A stretch of 64,000 bases of DNA. It comes from Streptomyces sp. SID8352. GTDB lineage: Bacteria; Actinomycetota; Actinomycetes; Streptomycetales; Streptomycetaceae. Where the stretch lies: assembly GCF_009862265.1 (NCBI RefSeq), contig NZ_WWGX01000030.1, positions 163,395-227,394 of the forward strand. Reading direction: 5' to 3'. Shown in pieces: positions 1 to 9,172 of this stretch. Made by a program: the position numbers and the translations under genes. How positions within the stretch are numbered: the stretch's first letter is position 1; every line of letters begins with the position of its first letter. Below the pieces are notes generated by a model, which was given only the letters and a program-made list of their open reading frames with translations, made no database searches and had not been told where the DNA came from.

Positions 1-1
1 C

Positions 2-259
2 GCCACCGCCCCCGCCGCACCGCCCGGTTACCCGGGCCGGGACCTCTTCCGCCCCGGCGCCGTCGGCGACCACATCACCCGGCTCGGGCGGCGACTGGTG
101 GAGAAGGGATACGGCAGGCACTACACGATCGGGCCGGGACCGCGCTGGAGCGAGGCGGACCGACGCAACGTCGAGGCGTTCCAGCGCGCCCAGGGCTGGC
201 GCGGCGGCGCGGCGGACGGCCATCCCGGTCCGGAGACCTGGCGGCGGCTGTTCTCCTGA
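2..259 (+). CDS. Peptidoglycan-binding domain protein, C-terminal fragment
   Basis: The open frame enters from the left edge and ends at TGA 257-259; about 85 residues are visible. The segment contains a G-x-HI-x-L G-x-x-L pattern followed by 'FQRAQGW' and 'GPETWRRLF', typical of the small peptidoglycan-binding helical domain found at the end of secreted Streptomyces cell-wall proteins. The catalytic or secretory part, if any, lies outside the window. Function beyond cell-wall binding cannot be inferred. Confidence 0.7.
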   Translation, partial: ATAPAAPPGYPGRDLFRPGAVGDHITRLGRRLVEKGYGRHYTIGPGPRWSEADRRNVEAFQRAQGWRGGAADGHPGPETWRRLFS

Positions 260-316
260 CCGCCCGCCCGTTGATCACCCGTCCATCACGCGTCTGGCGC
301 GGAGGCTGGAGCACGT

Positions 317-1585
317 ATGAGCACGACCCCGTCATCGATCCCCCCACCCGTCCCCACGACCGCCCCCGACCCCGTGACCACCCCTGTCCCCCCGCCCGCC
401 CCCGCGGCCACCCCCGTTCCCTCGCCCGCCGCCGGGCCGTCCGCCACGGCCGCGGCGGACGGCCCGGGTGGCGCCTCCGTCCCCGGGCCCGGCGCGCTCC
501 TCGCGGACGGGGCCGCCGCCCGGCCCGTCCGGCTGATCCACAACGAGGCCACCACCGAGATCCCCGTGCACCTCCTCTTCCGTGACGACCCCGTCCCCGC
601 CCCGGTGCCGCTGCGCCCGGCGGTCGTCGGCCGCCGCCTGGGCACGGGGGAGCATCCCCGGCTGCGCCGTCCCGCCGCCCCGCCGCCCCGCCCGGCGGCG
701 ACGGTCGCCCCCGGCCCGGCGGAGCATCCGGCGCGGGTGCTGCCCGGCGCGGCCGGGGTGGCCGCCGGGATCTGCGGGGCGGCGGGCTGCGCGGTCACCT
801 CCTGGTGGGCGGGGGTGCTGCCGACGCCGGTGGTGTCCGCCTCCGGTCTGTCCGCGTTCGCGGGGGCGGGGCTCGGCCCGGCCCAGTGGGCGGCGTACGC
901 GGCGGCCGGGGCGCTGGGGCTGTTCGGCTTCGGCGGGCTGGCCCGCGGGCGCACCGGGCGGGCCTGGGTGCTCGGCCTGTTCGGCCGCTACCGGGGCACG
1001 GTGCGCCGCACCGGCCTGCTCTGGGTCAACCCGCTGCTCCTGCGCCGCCGGGTCGACGTGCGGCTGCGGCACTGGCGAGGCGGGCCGGTGCCCGCGGCGG
1101 ACGGCGACGGGGTGGCGCTGCGCGTGGTGACGCTGGTGGTGTGGCGGGTGCGGGACACCGCGCGGGCCGTGCTGGGGGTCGACGACCACGAGGCGTATCT
1201 GGGGGAGTGCGTCGAGGCGGCCCTGGCCCGGGTCCCGGTGGACCCGCCGGGCGCGGCGCGCGGCACGGCGGACGCGGTCGGCGAGGCGCTGACCCGGCTG
1301 GTGGCGGCGGACGCGGCGGCGGTCGGCCTGGAGGTGTTCTCGGTGCGGCCGGTGCGGGTGGAGTACGCCCCGGAGGTGGCCGCCGTGATGCACCGGCGCC
1401 GGATCGCCGAGCTGGACGCGGCCCGGCGGGCCCGCGCGCTGTCCTCGGTGGTGGACTCGGTGGAGGACACGGTGACCCGGCTGACGGTGCGGGGGCTGGT
1501 CGAGCTGGACGACTACGAGCGGAAGGCGCTGGTGAAGGACCTCACGGTGGCGCTCTGCGCGGGCCGCGCCGAGCCGGGGACGTGA
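317..1585 (+). CDS. SPFH/band-7-like membrane protein
   Basis: A 422-residue protein. Residues 1-130 are Pro/Ala/Thr-rich and probably unstructured. Two hydrophobic stretches follow (about 140-165 and 185-205). The remainder (about 205-400) resembles an SPFH/band-7 domain: a membrane-proximal beta-rich part ('RTGLLWVNPLLLRRRVDVR') and a charged helix near the end. Such proteins form membrane-associated oligomers involved in microdomain organisation or protease control. No catalytic residues are expected. The family call rests on overall pattern, so an uncharacterised membrane protein is the fallback. It stands alone, 57 nt after the preceding gene. Confidence 0.6.
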   Translation: MSTTPSSIPPPVPTTAPDPVTTPVPPPAPAATPVPSPAAGPSATAAADGPGGASVPGPGALLADGAAARPVRLIHNEATTEIPVHLLFRDDPVPAPVPLRPAVVGRRLGTGEHPRLRRPAAPPPRPAATVAPGPAEHPARVLPGAAGVAAGICGAAGCAVTSWWAGVLPTPVVSASGLSAFAGAGLGPAQWAAYAAAGALGLFGFGGLARGRTGRAWVLGLFGRYRGTVRRTGLLWVNPLLLRRRVDVRLRHWRGGPVPAADGDGVALRVVTLVVWRVRDTARAVLGVDDHEAYLGECVEAALARVPVDPPGAARGTADAVGEALTRLVAADAAAVGLEVFSVRPVRVEYAPEVAAVMHRRRIAELDAARRARALSSVVDSVEDTVTRLTVRGLVELDDYERKALVKDLTVALCAGRAEPGT

Positions 1586-1607
1586 GCGGAGCCGCTCCCC
1601 GGGCGGA

Positions 1608-2101
1608 GCCGCTCCCCGGGCGGAGCCGCGCCCTGGGCGACTCCGTTCCGCGGGGCGGAGCCGTGCCTGGGCGGAGCCACGCCCTGGGCGGACCGTTTCC
1701 CTGAGCGGAGTTGCCCCCTGAGCGGACCTGCTACCGGGGCCGGGGCCGGGGCCGGGGCCGAGGTCGTTCCCGGGGCCGGGGTGGCGGGGCCCGACCGCCC
1801 GGCGTTCCGGGGCGGCCCGGGCTTCCGGCGCCTCGGGCCCGGACCGGGCATGGGTCTCCGGGCCCCGGCCCCTGGGCGACTCCGTTCCGCGGGGCGTGGC
1901 CGCTCCCCGGGCGGAGCCGCGCCCTGGGCGACCCCGTTCCACGAGGCGGAGCCGTCGGAGTCGCCCCCTGAGCGGACCTGGTCCCGGGGCCGGGGCCGAG
2001 GTCGTTCCCGGGGCCGGGGTGGCGGGGCCCGACCGCCCGGCGTTCCGGGGCGGCCCCGGCTCCCGGCCCCTCGGGCCCGGCTCGGGCGTTGGTCTCCGGG
2101 T
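1608..2101. repeat. Duplicated GC-rich spacer unit
   Basis: The 870-bp gap between the SPFH-like gene and the AA10 oxidase gene contains two copies of a unit of roughly 200-255 bp (about 1608-1862 and 1899-2101). Both begin with 'CCGCTCCCCGGGCGGAGCC', pass through 'GCGGACCTG' plus a GGGGCC-rich run, and end near 'GGTCTCCGGG'. The first copy is longer because of extra GGGGCC and GCGGAGCC repeats. Open frames across it are compositional. I see no gene here. Confidence 0.75.
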
Positions 2102-2398
2102 CCCCCGGAGGGGCTGCCCGCCGCTCCCCCCGGGGGACCCGGCGCGCGGCCTCCCGGACGGTGGGTTTCGGTTTCCCCGCCCCCGGGCGAAGCGCGGCTC
2201 CCCGGTCCTCCGGCCGCCCGGCCTCCCCGGCGAGGCGGCTCCGGACCGCCGGGCGAGGCGGCTCCGGCGCGGCTCCGGACGGCTCGCGAGCAGGCTCCGG
2301 ACGCCCCCGGAACACCGGGGTGGGGCCCGCCGGGCACCCCCGGACCGTTTCCCTTTTTTGGTATGGACATGTTCAACTCACGCCCATAACCTGAGTCT

Positions 2399-2410
2399 TG
2401 GTCTAGACCA
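2399..2410. promoter_or_regulatory. DasR-responsive element (dre), perfect palindrome
   Basis: TGGTCTAGACCA is a perfect 12-bp inverted repeat identical to the core of the DasR operator of streptomycetes. It ends 47 nt before the AA10 oxidase start codon. DasR is the GntR-family N-acetylglucosamine regulator that represses chitin genes until glucosamine-6-phosphate releases it. The match is seen; regulation is inferred. Confidence 0.85.
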
Positions 2411-2457
2411 GCATGCAACGCCTCACTGCACTTCCCCCACGTCACAGGAGCAGCAGT

Positions 2458-3063
2458 ATGCGCACAAGGACCAAGATGTACGCCGCCGCGGTGGGCATGG
2501 CCACCACCGGGGCCCTCCTCCTCTCCTCCGGCGGTGCCACCGGTCACGGCTACACCGACTCGCCCATCAGCCGCCAGAAGCTCTGCCAGAACGGCACCGT
2601 CACCGGCTGCGGCGGAATCCAGTGGGAGCCGCAGAGCGTCGAGGGCCCCAAGGGGTTCCCGGCCGCCGGACCGGCCGACGGCCGGATCTGCTCCGCGGGC
2701 CGCGGCGGGTTCGCCCCGCTCGACAGCCCCAAGCGGCCCAACGGCCAGGACTGGCCCACCACCCAGGTGAACGGCGGCCAGAGCTACTCCTTCCGCTGGC
2801 AGTTCACCGCGCGGCACGCCACGACGGACTTCAAGTACTACGTCACCAAGCCGGGCTGGAACCAGGACCACAACCTGTCCCGCTCCGACCTCAACCTCAC
2901 CCCGTTCTTCACCGTGCCCTACGGCGGCAAGCAGCCCCCGGCCACCCTCTCCCACAGCGGCACCCTGCCGACCGGGCTGAGCGGGCACCACGTGATCCTC
3001 GCGGTGTGGACGATCGCGGACACGGGCAACGCGTTCTACGCCTGCTCGGACGTGAAGTTCTGA
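2458..3063 (+). CDS. Secreted AA10 lytic polysaccharide monooxygenase (chitin-binding)
   Basis: A 201-residue single-domain AA10 enzyme. The signal peptide ends at Gly29, so His30 becomes the mature N-terminus and first copper ligand. His120, in 'FTARHATTDFKYY', is the second ligand of the histidine brace, and Phe193, in 'TGNAFYACSD', is the usual axial residue. The family oxidatively cleaves crystalline chitin or cellulose. The ATG at 2458 follows an AGGAG; an upstream in-frame ATG at 2413 abuts the operator and would spoil the signal peptide. There is no separate carbohydrate-binding module. The DasR-type site upstream suggests chitin rather than cellulose. Confidence 0.92.
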   Translation: MRTRTKMYAAAVGMATTGALLLSSGGATGHGYTDSPISRQKLCQNGTVTGCGGIQWEPQSVEGPKGFPAAGPADGRICSAGRGGFAPLDSPKRPNGQDWPTTQVNGGQSYSFRWQFTARHATTDFKYYVTKPGWNQDHNLSRSDLNLTPFFTVPYGGKQPPATLSHSGTLPTGLSGHHVILAVWTIADTGNAFYACSDVKF

Positions 3064-3072
3064 GCGACGAAC

Positions 3073-3102
3073 GAGGGCCCCTCGCGTGTGCGAGGGGCCC
3101 TC
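3073..3102. terminator. Bidirectional hairpin terminator
   Basis: Perfect 13-bp stem (3073-3085 with 3090-3102) around a GTGT loop, 9 nt after the AA10 oxidase stop and 6 nt beyond the 3' end of the opposing tRNA-Lys. It can stop both transcripts. Confidence 0.85.
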
Positions 3103-3107
3103 ATCTG

Positions 3108-3181
3108 TGCGCCGCCAGGGACTCGAACCCCGGACCCGCTGATTAAGAGTCAGCTGCTCTAACCAACTGAGCTAGCGGCGC
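3108..3181 (-). tRNA. tRNA-Lys (CTT)
   Basis: The reverse strand folds as a cloverleaf: acceptor arms GCGCCGC/GCGGCGC with discriminator A, D-arm 'GCTCAGTTGGTTAGAGC', anticodon loop CTCTTAA (anticodon CTT) and T-loop TTCGAGT. No CCA is encoded. The 74 bases are identical to the copy at 13028-13101. Confidence 0.95.
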
Positions 3182-3407
3182 ATGACTCCCGCCGTCCGCT
3201 TCCCGCGTTCGGCGACAGGAAAAATACTACCCGCTCCCGGGGGGTGCTCCCGACCACCCCGCGGCCCCGGTGGGCTGGGCCCGGGGCCCCGGTGGGCGGC
3301 CCCGGCGGGGGAGCGCGCGGTCCCGGGACGGCTCCGCCCCTCCGGGGGCACCGCGGCCCCCGGGACGGCCCCGCGCCCGTCCGGGGCGCCGGGCCGTCCC
3401 GTACGGG

Positions 3408-4193
3408 TCAGAGCACCGCGCTCAGGAACTCCCGGGTCCGGTTGTGCTCCGGCTCGCTGAAGATCTTCTCCGGCGGGCCCGCCTCGATGACCCGGCCCGA
3501 GTCGAACATCAGGACCTGGTCCGAGATGTCCCGGGCGAAGTTCATCTCGTGGGTCACGCACAGCATGGTGATGTCGGTGCTGCGCGCGATGTCCCGCAGC
3601 AGGTCCAGAACACCCGCGACCAGCTCGGGGTCGAGCGCCGAGGTCACCTCGTCCAGCAGCAGCACCTTGGGCCGCATCGCCAGCGCCCGGGCGATGGCCA
3701 CCCGCTGCTGCTGGCCGCCGGAGAGCTGGGCCGGGCGGGCGTCGCACTTGTCGGCCAGGCCCACCATCTCCAGCAGCCCCCGGGCACGCTCCACCGCCTC
3801 GTCCCGGGACATGCCCAGCACGGTGACCGGCGCCTCGGTGATGTTCCGCAGCACGCTCATGTTCGGGAACAGGTTGAACTGCTGGAAGACCATGCCGATC
3901 CGCTTGCGGACCTCGCGCCGCTGCTTCTCGCCGGCCGGGTGCAGCAACTGCCCGTCGACGGTGATCGTGCCCTCGTCGGGCTTGAGCAGGGTCATCAGCA
4001 GCCGCAGGATCGTCGTCTTGCCCGAGCCGGACGGGCCGATCAGGGTGACGTGCCGGCCCGCGTCGACGGAGAAGTCCAGGTGGTCGAGGACGGTGTTGTC
4101 GCCGAACCGCTTGGTCACCCCCTCCAGCCGGATCAGCTCGCCGGAACGGCGCTCGGGACTCTTCTCGGGGTGGGGGAGGGTGTCAGTGGGCAA
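3408..4193 (-). CDS. ehuA: EhuA-like polar amino acid/ectoine ABC transporter ATPase
   Basis: ATP-binding subunit of an amino-acid-type importer. Visible are Walker A 'GPSGSGKT' (about 53-60), the Q-loop 'VFQQFNLFPNM', signature 'LSGGQQQR', Walker B 'VLLLDEVTSALDPE' and the H-loop His in 'CVTHEM'. It is the last gene of ehuB-ehuC-ehuD-ehuA. I chose the TTG at 4193 (261 aa), preceded by GGAG and overlapping the end of ehuD by 11 nt; a TTG at 4220 is the alternative. EhuABCD systems import ectoine/hydroxyectoine, but related importers carry other amino acids, so the substrate is inferred from gene order and neighbours. Confidence 0.85.
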   Translation of the reverse strand: MPTDTLPHPEKSPERRSGELIRLEGVTKRFGDNTVLDHLDFSVDAGRHVTLIGPSGSGKTTILRLLMTLLKPDEGTITVDGQLLHPAGEKQRREVRKRIGMVFQQFNLFPNMSVLRNITEAPVTVLGMSRDEAVERARGLLEMVGLADKCDARPAQLSGGQQQRVAIARALAMRPKVLLLDEVTSALDPELVAGVLDLLRDIARSTDITMLCVTHEMNFARDISDQVLMFDSGRVIEAGPPEKIFSEPEHNRTREFLSAVL

Positions 4194-4833
4194 GGCGTCG
4201 CTCCAGGGCTCGCAGGGCAAGGGAGGCCAGGTAGGAGACGATGACGAAGGCCACGCCGATCACCGTCAGGGGCTCGGTGAACTGGAAGTTCTGCTGCGAG
4301 AACAGCCGTGCCTCGCCGAGCATCTCCAGCACCGTGATCGCCATCAGCAGGGGCGTGTCCTTCAGCATCGAGATCACGTAGTTGCCGAGGGCGGGCACCA
4401 CCCGGCGGACGGCCTGCGGCAGGATCACCGCGGTCCACGTCCGGGCGAGCGGCAGGTTCAGCGCCGTCGCGGCCTCCCACTGGCCGACGGGCACCCCCTC
4501 GATCCCGGCCCGGTAGACCTGCATCGTGTAGGTCGAGTAGTGCAGACCGATGCCGACCACGCCCGTGGTCAGCGCGGAGAACGTCAGTCCCCACTCGGGC
4601 AGCACGTAGAACAGGAAGAAGAGCTGCACCAGCAGCGGCGTGTTGCGGACGAACTCCGTGACCACGCCGACCGGCCAGGTCACCCAGCGGGACGGCACCC
4701 GCGTCAGCAGCGCCCACACCAGGCCCAGCGCGAAGGAGATCAGCGACCCCAGGACGAGGATCCGCAGGGTGACCAGCAGTCCGTCCCAGAAGTGCGGCAT
4801 GAACTCCGAGACCGCGTTCCAGTCCCAGGTCAT
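4183..4833 (-). CDS. ehuD: EhuD-like amino acid ABC transporter permease
   Basis: A 216-residue inner-membrane permease of the His/Glu/Gln family, with about five hydrophobic segments and the EAA-loop 'EAATALNLPLARTWTAVILP' (about 124-143) that docks the ATPase. The ATG overlaps the ehuC stop in an ATGA arrangement, indicating translational coupling. It presumably pairs with EhuC as a heterodimeric channel. Confidence 0.87.
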   Translation of the reverse strand: MTWDWNAVSEFMPHFWDGLLVTLRILVLGSLISFALGLVWALLTRVPSRWVTWPVGVVTEFVRNTPLLVQLFFLFYVLPEWGLTFSALTTGVVGIGLHYSTYTMQVYRAGIEGVPVGQWEAATALNLPLARTWTAVILPQAVRRVVPALGNYVISMLKDTPLLMAITVLEMLGEARLFSQQNFQFTEPLTVIGVAFVIVSYLASLALRALERRLAH

Positions 4834-5546
4834 CGGACACCCCCGGCCCCGGCCGGCTCGGCGGCGGGGGCGGGCCCGCTCCCGGACGCCGTCCTGCCGA
4901 CACCCGCCTTCAGCCGCTTCTCCAGACCGCGCATCCCCCGCGTCAGCAGGAACGCGATCACGAAGTAGAGCAGCAGGACGTACGTGTAGATCTCCGCGCT
5001 CTCCTGGAGCGCCAGGCGCACCAGGTTGCCGCTGAACGCCAGGTCACCCATGCCCATGATCGACACCAGGGCGGTGCCCTTGAGCAGCTCCACCAGCAGG
5101 TTGGAGAAGGGCGGGATCATCTCCGGCACCGCCTGCGGCAGCAGGATCAGCCTCATCCGCTGCCACGGCGTGAAGCTCAGCGCGATGCCGCCCTCCCGCT
5201 GCGCCGGATCGACCGCGCCGAGCGCGCCGCGCACGATCTCCGAGCCGTACGCCCCGTAGGTCAGGCCCAGCGCCAGCGTGCCCGCCCACATCGGGACGAG
5301 CTGCCAGCCGAAGGCCGGGGGGAGCACGAAGAACACCCAGAAGATCATCACCAGCGCGGAGGTGCCGCGGAACACCTCGGTGTAGAAGCCCGCGAGGAAG
5401 CGGACGATCCACAGCCGGTGGGTGCGCGCGACGCCCGCCACGAAGGAGACGGCCGTCGCCAGCAGCGCGCTGAAGAAGAGGAGCTGGACCGTGACCCAGA
5501 CCCCCCGCCATACGAGTTCCCAGAGTCCCGAAGTCATCCGCCGCAC
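4830..5546 (-). CDS. ehuC: EhuC-like amino acid ABC transporter permease
   Basis: A 238-residue permease of the same family as the following gene. It has several membrane spans and the EAA-type loop 'REGGIALSFTPWQRMRLILL', with Gly-Gly in place of the usual Ala-Ala. The start overlaps the end of ehuB by 13 nt (ATG at 5546, or the in-frame ATG at 5537). The C-terminal tail is Gly/Ala/Pro-rich and probably flexible. Confidence 0.86.
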   Translation of the reverse strand: MRRMTSGLWELVWRGVWVTVQLLFFSALLATAVSFVAGVARTHRLWIVRFLAGFYTEVFRGTSALVMIFWVFFVLPPAFGWQLVPMWAGTLALGLTYGAYGSEIVRGALGAVDPAQREGGIALSFTPWQRMRLILLPQAVPEMIPPFSNLLVELLKGTALVSIMGMGDLAFSGNLVRLALQESAEIYTYVLLLYFVIAFLLTRGMRGLEKRLKAGVGRTASGSGPAPAAEPAGAGGVR

Positions 5547-6463
5547 AACTCCTTCGCGGTCAGATCGGTCATCTCGTCCTCGGTGAACCCGAACGGCCGC
5601 AGGATCCGGAGCAGTTCACCGCTCCGCTTGAGCTTGCGCAGCTCGCCGTTGAAGGCGTCCCGGAGGTTGGTCTCCGTCGGCCGGAAGGCGAAGCCGCCCC
5701 CGTCGACGTGCGGTTCGCCGTCGACGAGCGGCTTGAACGCCTCCGTCGCCTCGGCCTTCCGGGACTTCCTGACCACCTCGCGGGTGGTCAGCGCCGTCCC
5801 CGCGAAGACGTCCACGCGCCCGGCCTCGACGGCGTTGAGGCCGGCCACCTGGTCGGGGACGATCAGGATGTCGTCCTCCTCGTACCCGGCCTCCACCGCG
5901 TACGCGATCTCGGCGTAGCCGGTGCCGGTGGCGAACCGGGCCTTCTTCTCCACGACGTCCCGGTAGTCGTGCAGACCGAGCGGATTGCCCTTGCGCACGA
6001 TGAAGGAGTCGAGCATCTGGTAGTCGGGGTCCGAGAAGATCACCTGCGCGCACCGGTCCGGGTTGATGTACATCCCGGCCGCGACGACGTCGAACTGCTG
6101 CGAGGCGAGCCCCGGTATGAGGGAGCCGAACTCTGTCGGCACCGGCTGCACTCGGTCGACCCCGAGGCGCTTGAAGACGACCTCGGCGAGCTTCGGCGCC
6201 TCGCCGGTCAGCTCACCGTTCCGGTCGATGTACCCGAAGGGGATCTCGCCCGCGATGCCGAGCCGGGCGACCCCCTGGGCCCGCAGGCGGCCGAGCAGGT
6301 CGCCCCCCTCCACGTTCGACGCGGAGGCCACCCGGGAGCAGCCGGCCGCCCCCAGCGCGCCGAGCGCCGCCGCCCCCGCGAGCAGCGTCCGGCGGGCGGG
6401 TCCCGGACTCGTTGGTTCTCGGACGGGTATTCCCCATGGCGGGGTTCTGTGTGGTGGAGCCAT
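5534..6463 (-). CDS. ehuB: EhuB-like substrate-binding lipoprotein
   Basis: A 309-residue extracytoplasmic solute-binding protein (SBP_bac_3 type) and first gene of the importer operon. The N-terminus carries an Arg pair (24-25), a hydrophobic segment and lipobox 'LGAAGC' with lipidated Cys42; the twin arginines suggest Tat export. The body has the two-lobe amino-acid-binder signatures 'LIPGLASQQFDVVAAGMYINPDR' (split here as LIPGLASQQFD and VVAAGMYINPDR). ATG 6463 is preferred because upstream in-frame residues look non-coding. It is divergent from the racemase-fold gene across a 196-bp shared promoter region. Confidence 0.87.
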   Translation of the reverse strand: MAPPHRTPPWGIPVREPTSPGPARRTLLAGAAALGALGAAGCSRVASASNVEGGDLLGRLRAQGVARLGIAGEIPFGYIDRNGELTGEAPKLAEVVFKRLGVDRVQPVPTEFGSLIPGLASQQFDVVAAGMYINPDRCAQVIFSDPDYQMLDSFIVRKGNPLGLHDYRDVVEKKARFATGTGYAEIAYAVEAGYEEDDILIVPDQVAGLNAVEAGRVDVFAGTALTTREVVRKSRKAEATEAFKPLVDGEPHVDGGGFAFRPTETNLRDAFNGELRKLKRSGELLRILRPFGFTEDEMTDLTAKELCGG

Positions 6464-6659
6464 GGGCGCGCAGCTACCCGGAGCCGAACGGGTTATGCCG
6501 GTTCTTTCCGGTCCGGTGCTGAGGCCCGGCCCGCATACGGGGCATCTCGGCCGACCCGGGGACGGAGTGGGGCGCGGTCGCGCCGACGGGGTACCCGTCC
6601 CATGGGACCGCGCCGGGGCACCGGCCCCGCGGGACGCGGACGAGAGCGGAAGGGCGGAC

Positions 6660-7397
6660 ATGACAGCACTGGGATTCCTGTACCCGGGCCACCTCGGCGA
6701 GGACGACTATCCGCGGATGGAGCAGTTGCTGGGCGGCGATGTCCGGGTGGACCTGGTGCACACCGACATCGACCAGGACGCCCACGAGGTCGACGCCCTG
6801 CGGGAGCTGGGCACCCCCGAGCGGATCACGGCCGGTGTGGAGGAGCTGCGCCTGTCCGGCGCCGACGCGGTGGTGTGGGCCTGCACCAGCGGCGGCTTCG
6901 TGCACGGCTGGCAGGGCGCGCGGGAGCAGGTGCGCGCCCTCGCCCGCGCGGCCGGGATGCCGGCCTCCTCCACCTCCTTCGCCTTCGCCCACGCGGCCCG
7001 GGAGATCGGCGCCCCCCGGGTCGCCGTCGGCGCGCCCTACACCGACGACGTGGCGGAGCTGTTCGCGGACTTCCTGCGCGCCGGGGGCCTGGACGTGACG
7101 TCCGTCGCCGCGTTCGGCCCGCTCACCGAAGCCGGGGCCGCGGCGGGCGACTGGGGCGCCGAGCGGATCACGGAGATGGCGCGGGCCGCCGACCACCCCG
7201 AGGCCGACGCGGTCCTGCTGCCGGACAACGCCCTGCCCACGGTGGCGCACATCCCGGAGCTGGAGAAGGAGCTGGGCAAGCCCGTGCTCACCGCCAACCA
7301 GGTGGCCGTCTGGGAGGCCCTGCGCCTGTCCGACCGCCGGGTCAACGCCCCCCGGCTGGGCGCCCTCTTCACCCGCGAGCCGCTCGTCCAGGCCTGA
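6660..7397 (+). CDS. Asp/Glu racemase-superfamily enzyme (maleate isomerase/EutA-like)
   Basis: A 245-residue cytosolic protein with the duplicated fold of maleate isomerase, arylmalonate decarboxylase and ectoine-utilisation protein EutA. The first catalytic position is seen at Cys75 in 'WACTSGGF'. The matching second position reads 'LLPDNALPT' (189-194) with no Cys; Cys75 is the only cysteine in the protein. A two-cysteine racemisation is therefore unlikely, while decarboxylase or isomerase chemistry remains possible. The ATG follows AGCGGAAGG. Divergence from the ehuBCDA-like genes supports an ectoine-linked role, but the rest of a eut pathway is not visible. Confidence 0.65.
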   Translation: MTALGFLYPGHLGEDDYPRMEQLLGGDVRVDLVHTDIDQDAHEVDALRELGTPERITAGVEELRLSGADAVVWACTSGGFVHGWQGAREQVRALARAAGMPASSTSFAFAHAAREIGAPRVAVGAPYTDDVAELFADFLRAGGLDVTSVAAFGPLTEAGAAAGDWGAERITEMARAADHPEADAVLLPDNALPTVAHIPELEKELGKPVLTANQVAVWEALRLSDRRVNAPRLGALFTREPLVQA

Positions 7398-8071
7398 GCC
7401 GCCGCCGTCTCCCGGCCGGGGGCCGGTTGCGTGCCGGGGGCGGGAGGTCGGCCGGGCCGCGGCGGGGAGGTCGGCCGGGCCGTGCTCGTGGAGCGGGGGT
7501 GCCGGGGCCGGGCGGGCGCCGTCCCCGCGCGACGGCGCGCCGAGGCGCGCCCCGGGCGCGCGGCGCGGCGCCGGACCCCTGGACCGGGGAGGGAGCGCAC
7601 CCCGCATATTGTCCGGAAAACGCGCGGCGTACGCCGGTGGTATCACTGCGGAAACGGAGCCCGGTCGAGCCCCCGGGCGCACGCTCCCCAGATCCCGAGC
7701 GCCCTGCCACCACCCCAGCCGGGAGCACCCTCGGGACCCCGAGGGCGGCCTCCCCCGCCCTCCCGGTGCCGGGGGACGGTACCGCGCCGGTGGCCGGGCT
7801 CCGTACCGACGGCGCCCGGCACCGGTGCGAAGCCCGTCGGCCGCCGGTACGCGCCGCGCCCCGCGCCCCCTGCCCGGCCATCCCGGCCGCGCACCCGCGG
7901 TCACCCCGCGCCCGCGGTCACCCCGCGCCCGCGGTCACCCCGCGCCCGCGGTCACCCCGAGCCCGCGGTCACCCCGAGCCCGCGGCCCGTCGGGAATATC
8001 CCGGCCCGCGCCCCCGTTGCCCGCGCAGTGTCCGCCGTACCACCCGCCGTACCCACAGGAGGCATCCCGTC
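7398..8071. other. Intergenic region, no gene seen
   Basis: About 670 bp between the racemase-fold gene and the LLM oxidoreductase. It holds short GC-rich repeats, the 17-bp tandem array at 7894-7985, and an ACAGGAGG ribosome-binding site just before the next gene. No convincing coding frame or RNA fold was seen. Confidence 0.6.
7894..7985. repeat. 17-bp tandem repeat, 5.4 copies
   Basis: Five complete head-to-tail copies of CCCGCGGTCACCCCGCG plus a 7-bp remainder. The last two copies end CCCCGAG instead of CCCCGCG. Each unit contains the CCGCGG palindrome. Units abut directly with no unique spacers, so it is not a CRISPR array. Confidence 0.9.

Positions 8072-9147
<1,076 letters not shown>

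Positions 9148-9172
<25 letters not shown>

Noticed and set aside
332..2991. Very long open frames antisense to the SPFH-like and AA10 genes and through the duplicated spacer
   Set aside because: They result from scarcity of stop codons at extreme GC; they are Arg/Pro/Gly-rich, lack ribosome-binding sites and have the wrong third-position bias.
7894..7985. Possible CRISPR array
   Set aside because: Units are 17 bp and contiguous without unique spacers; no cas genes nearby. It is a simple tandem repeat.
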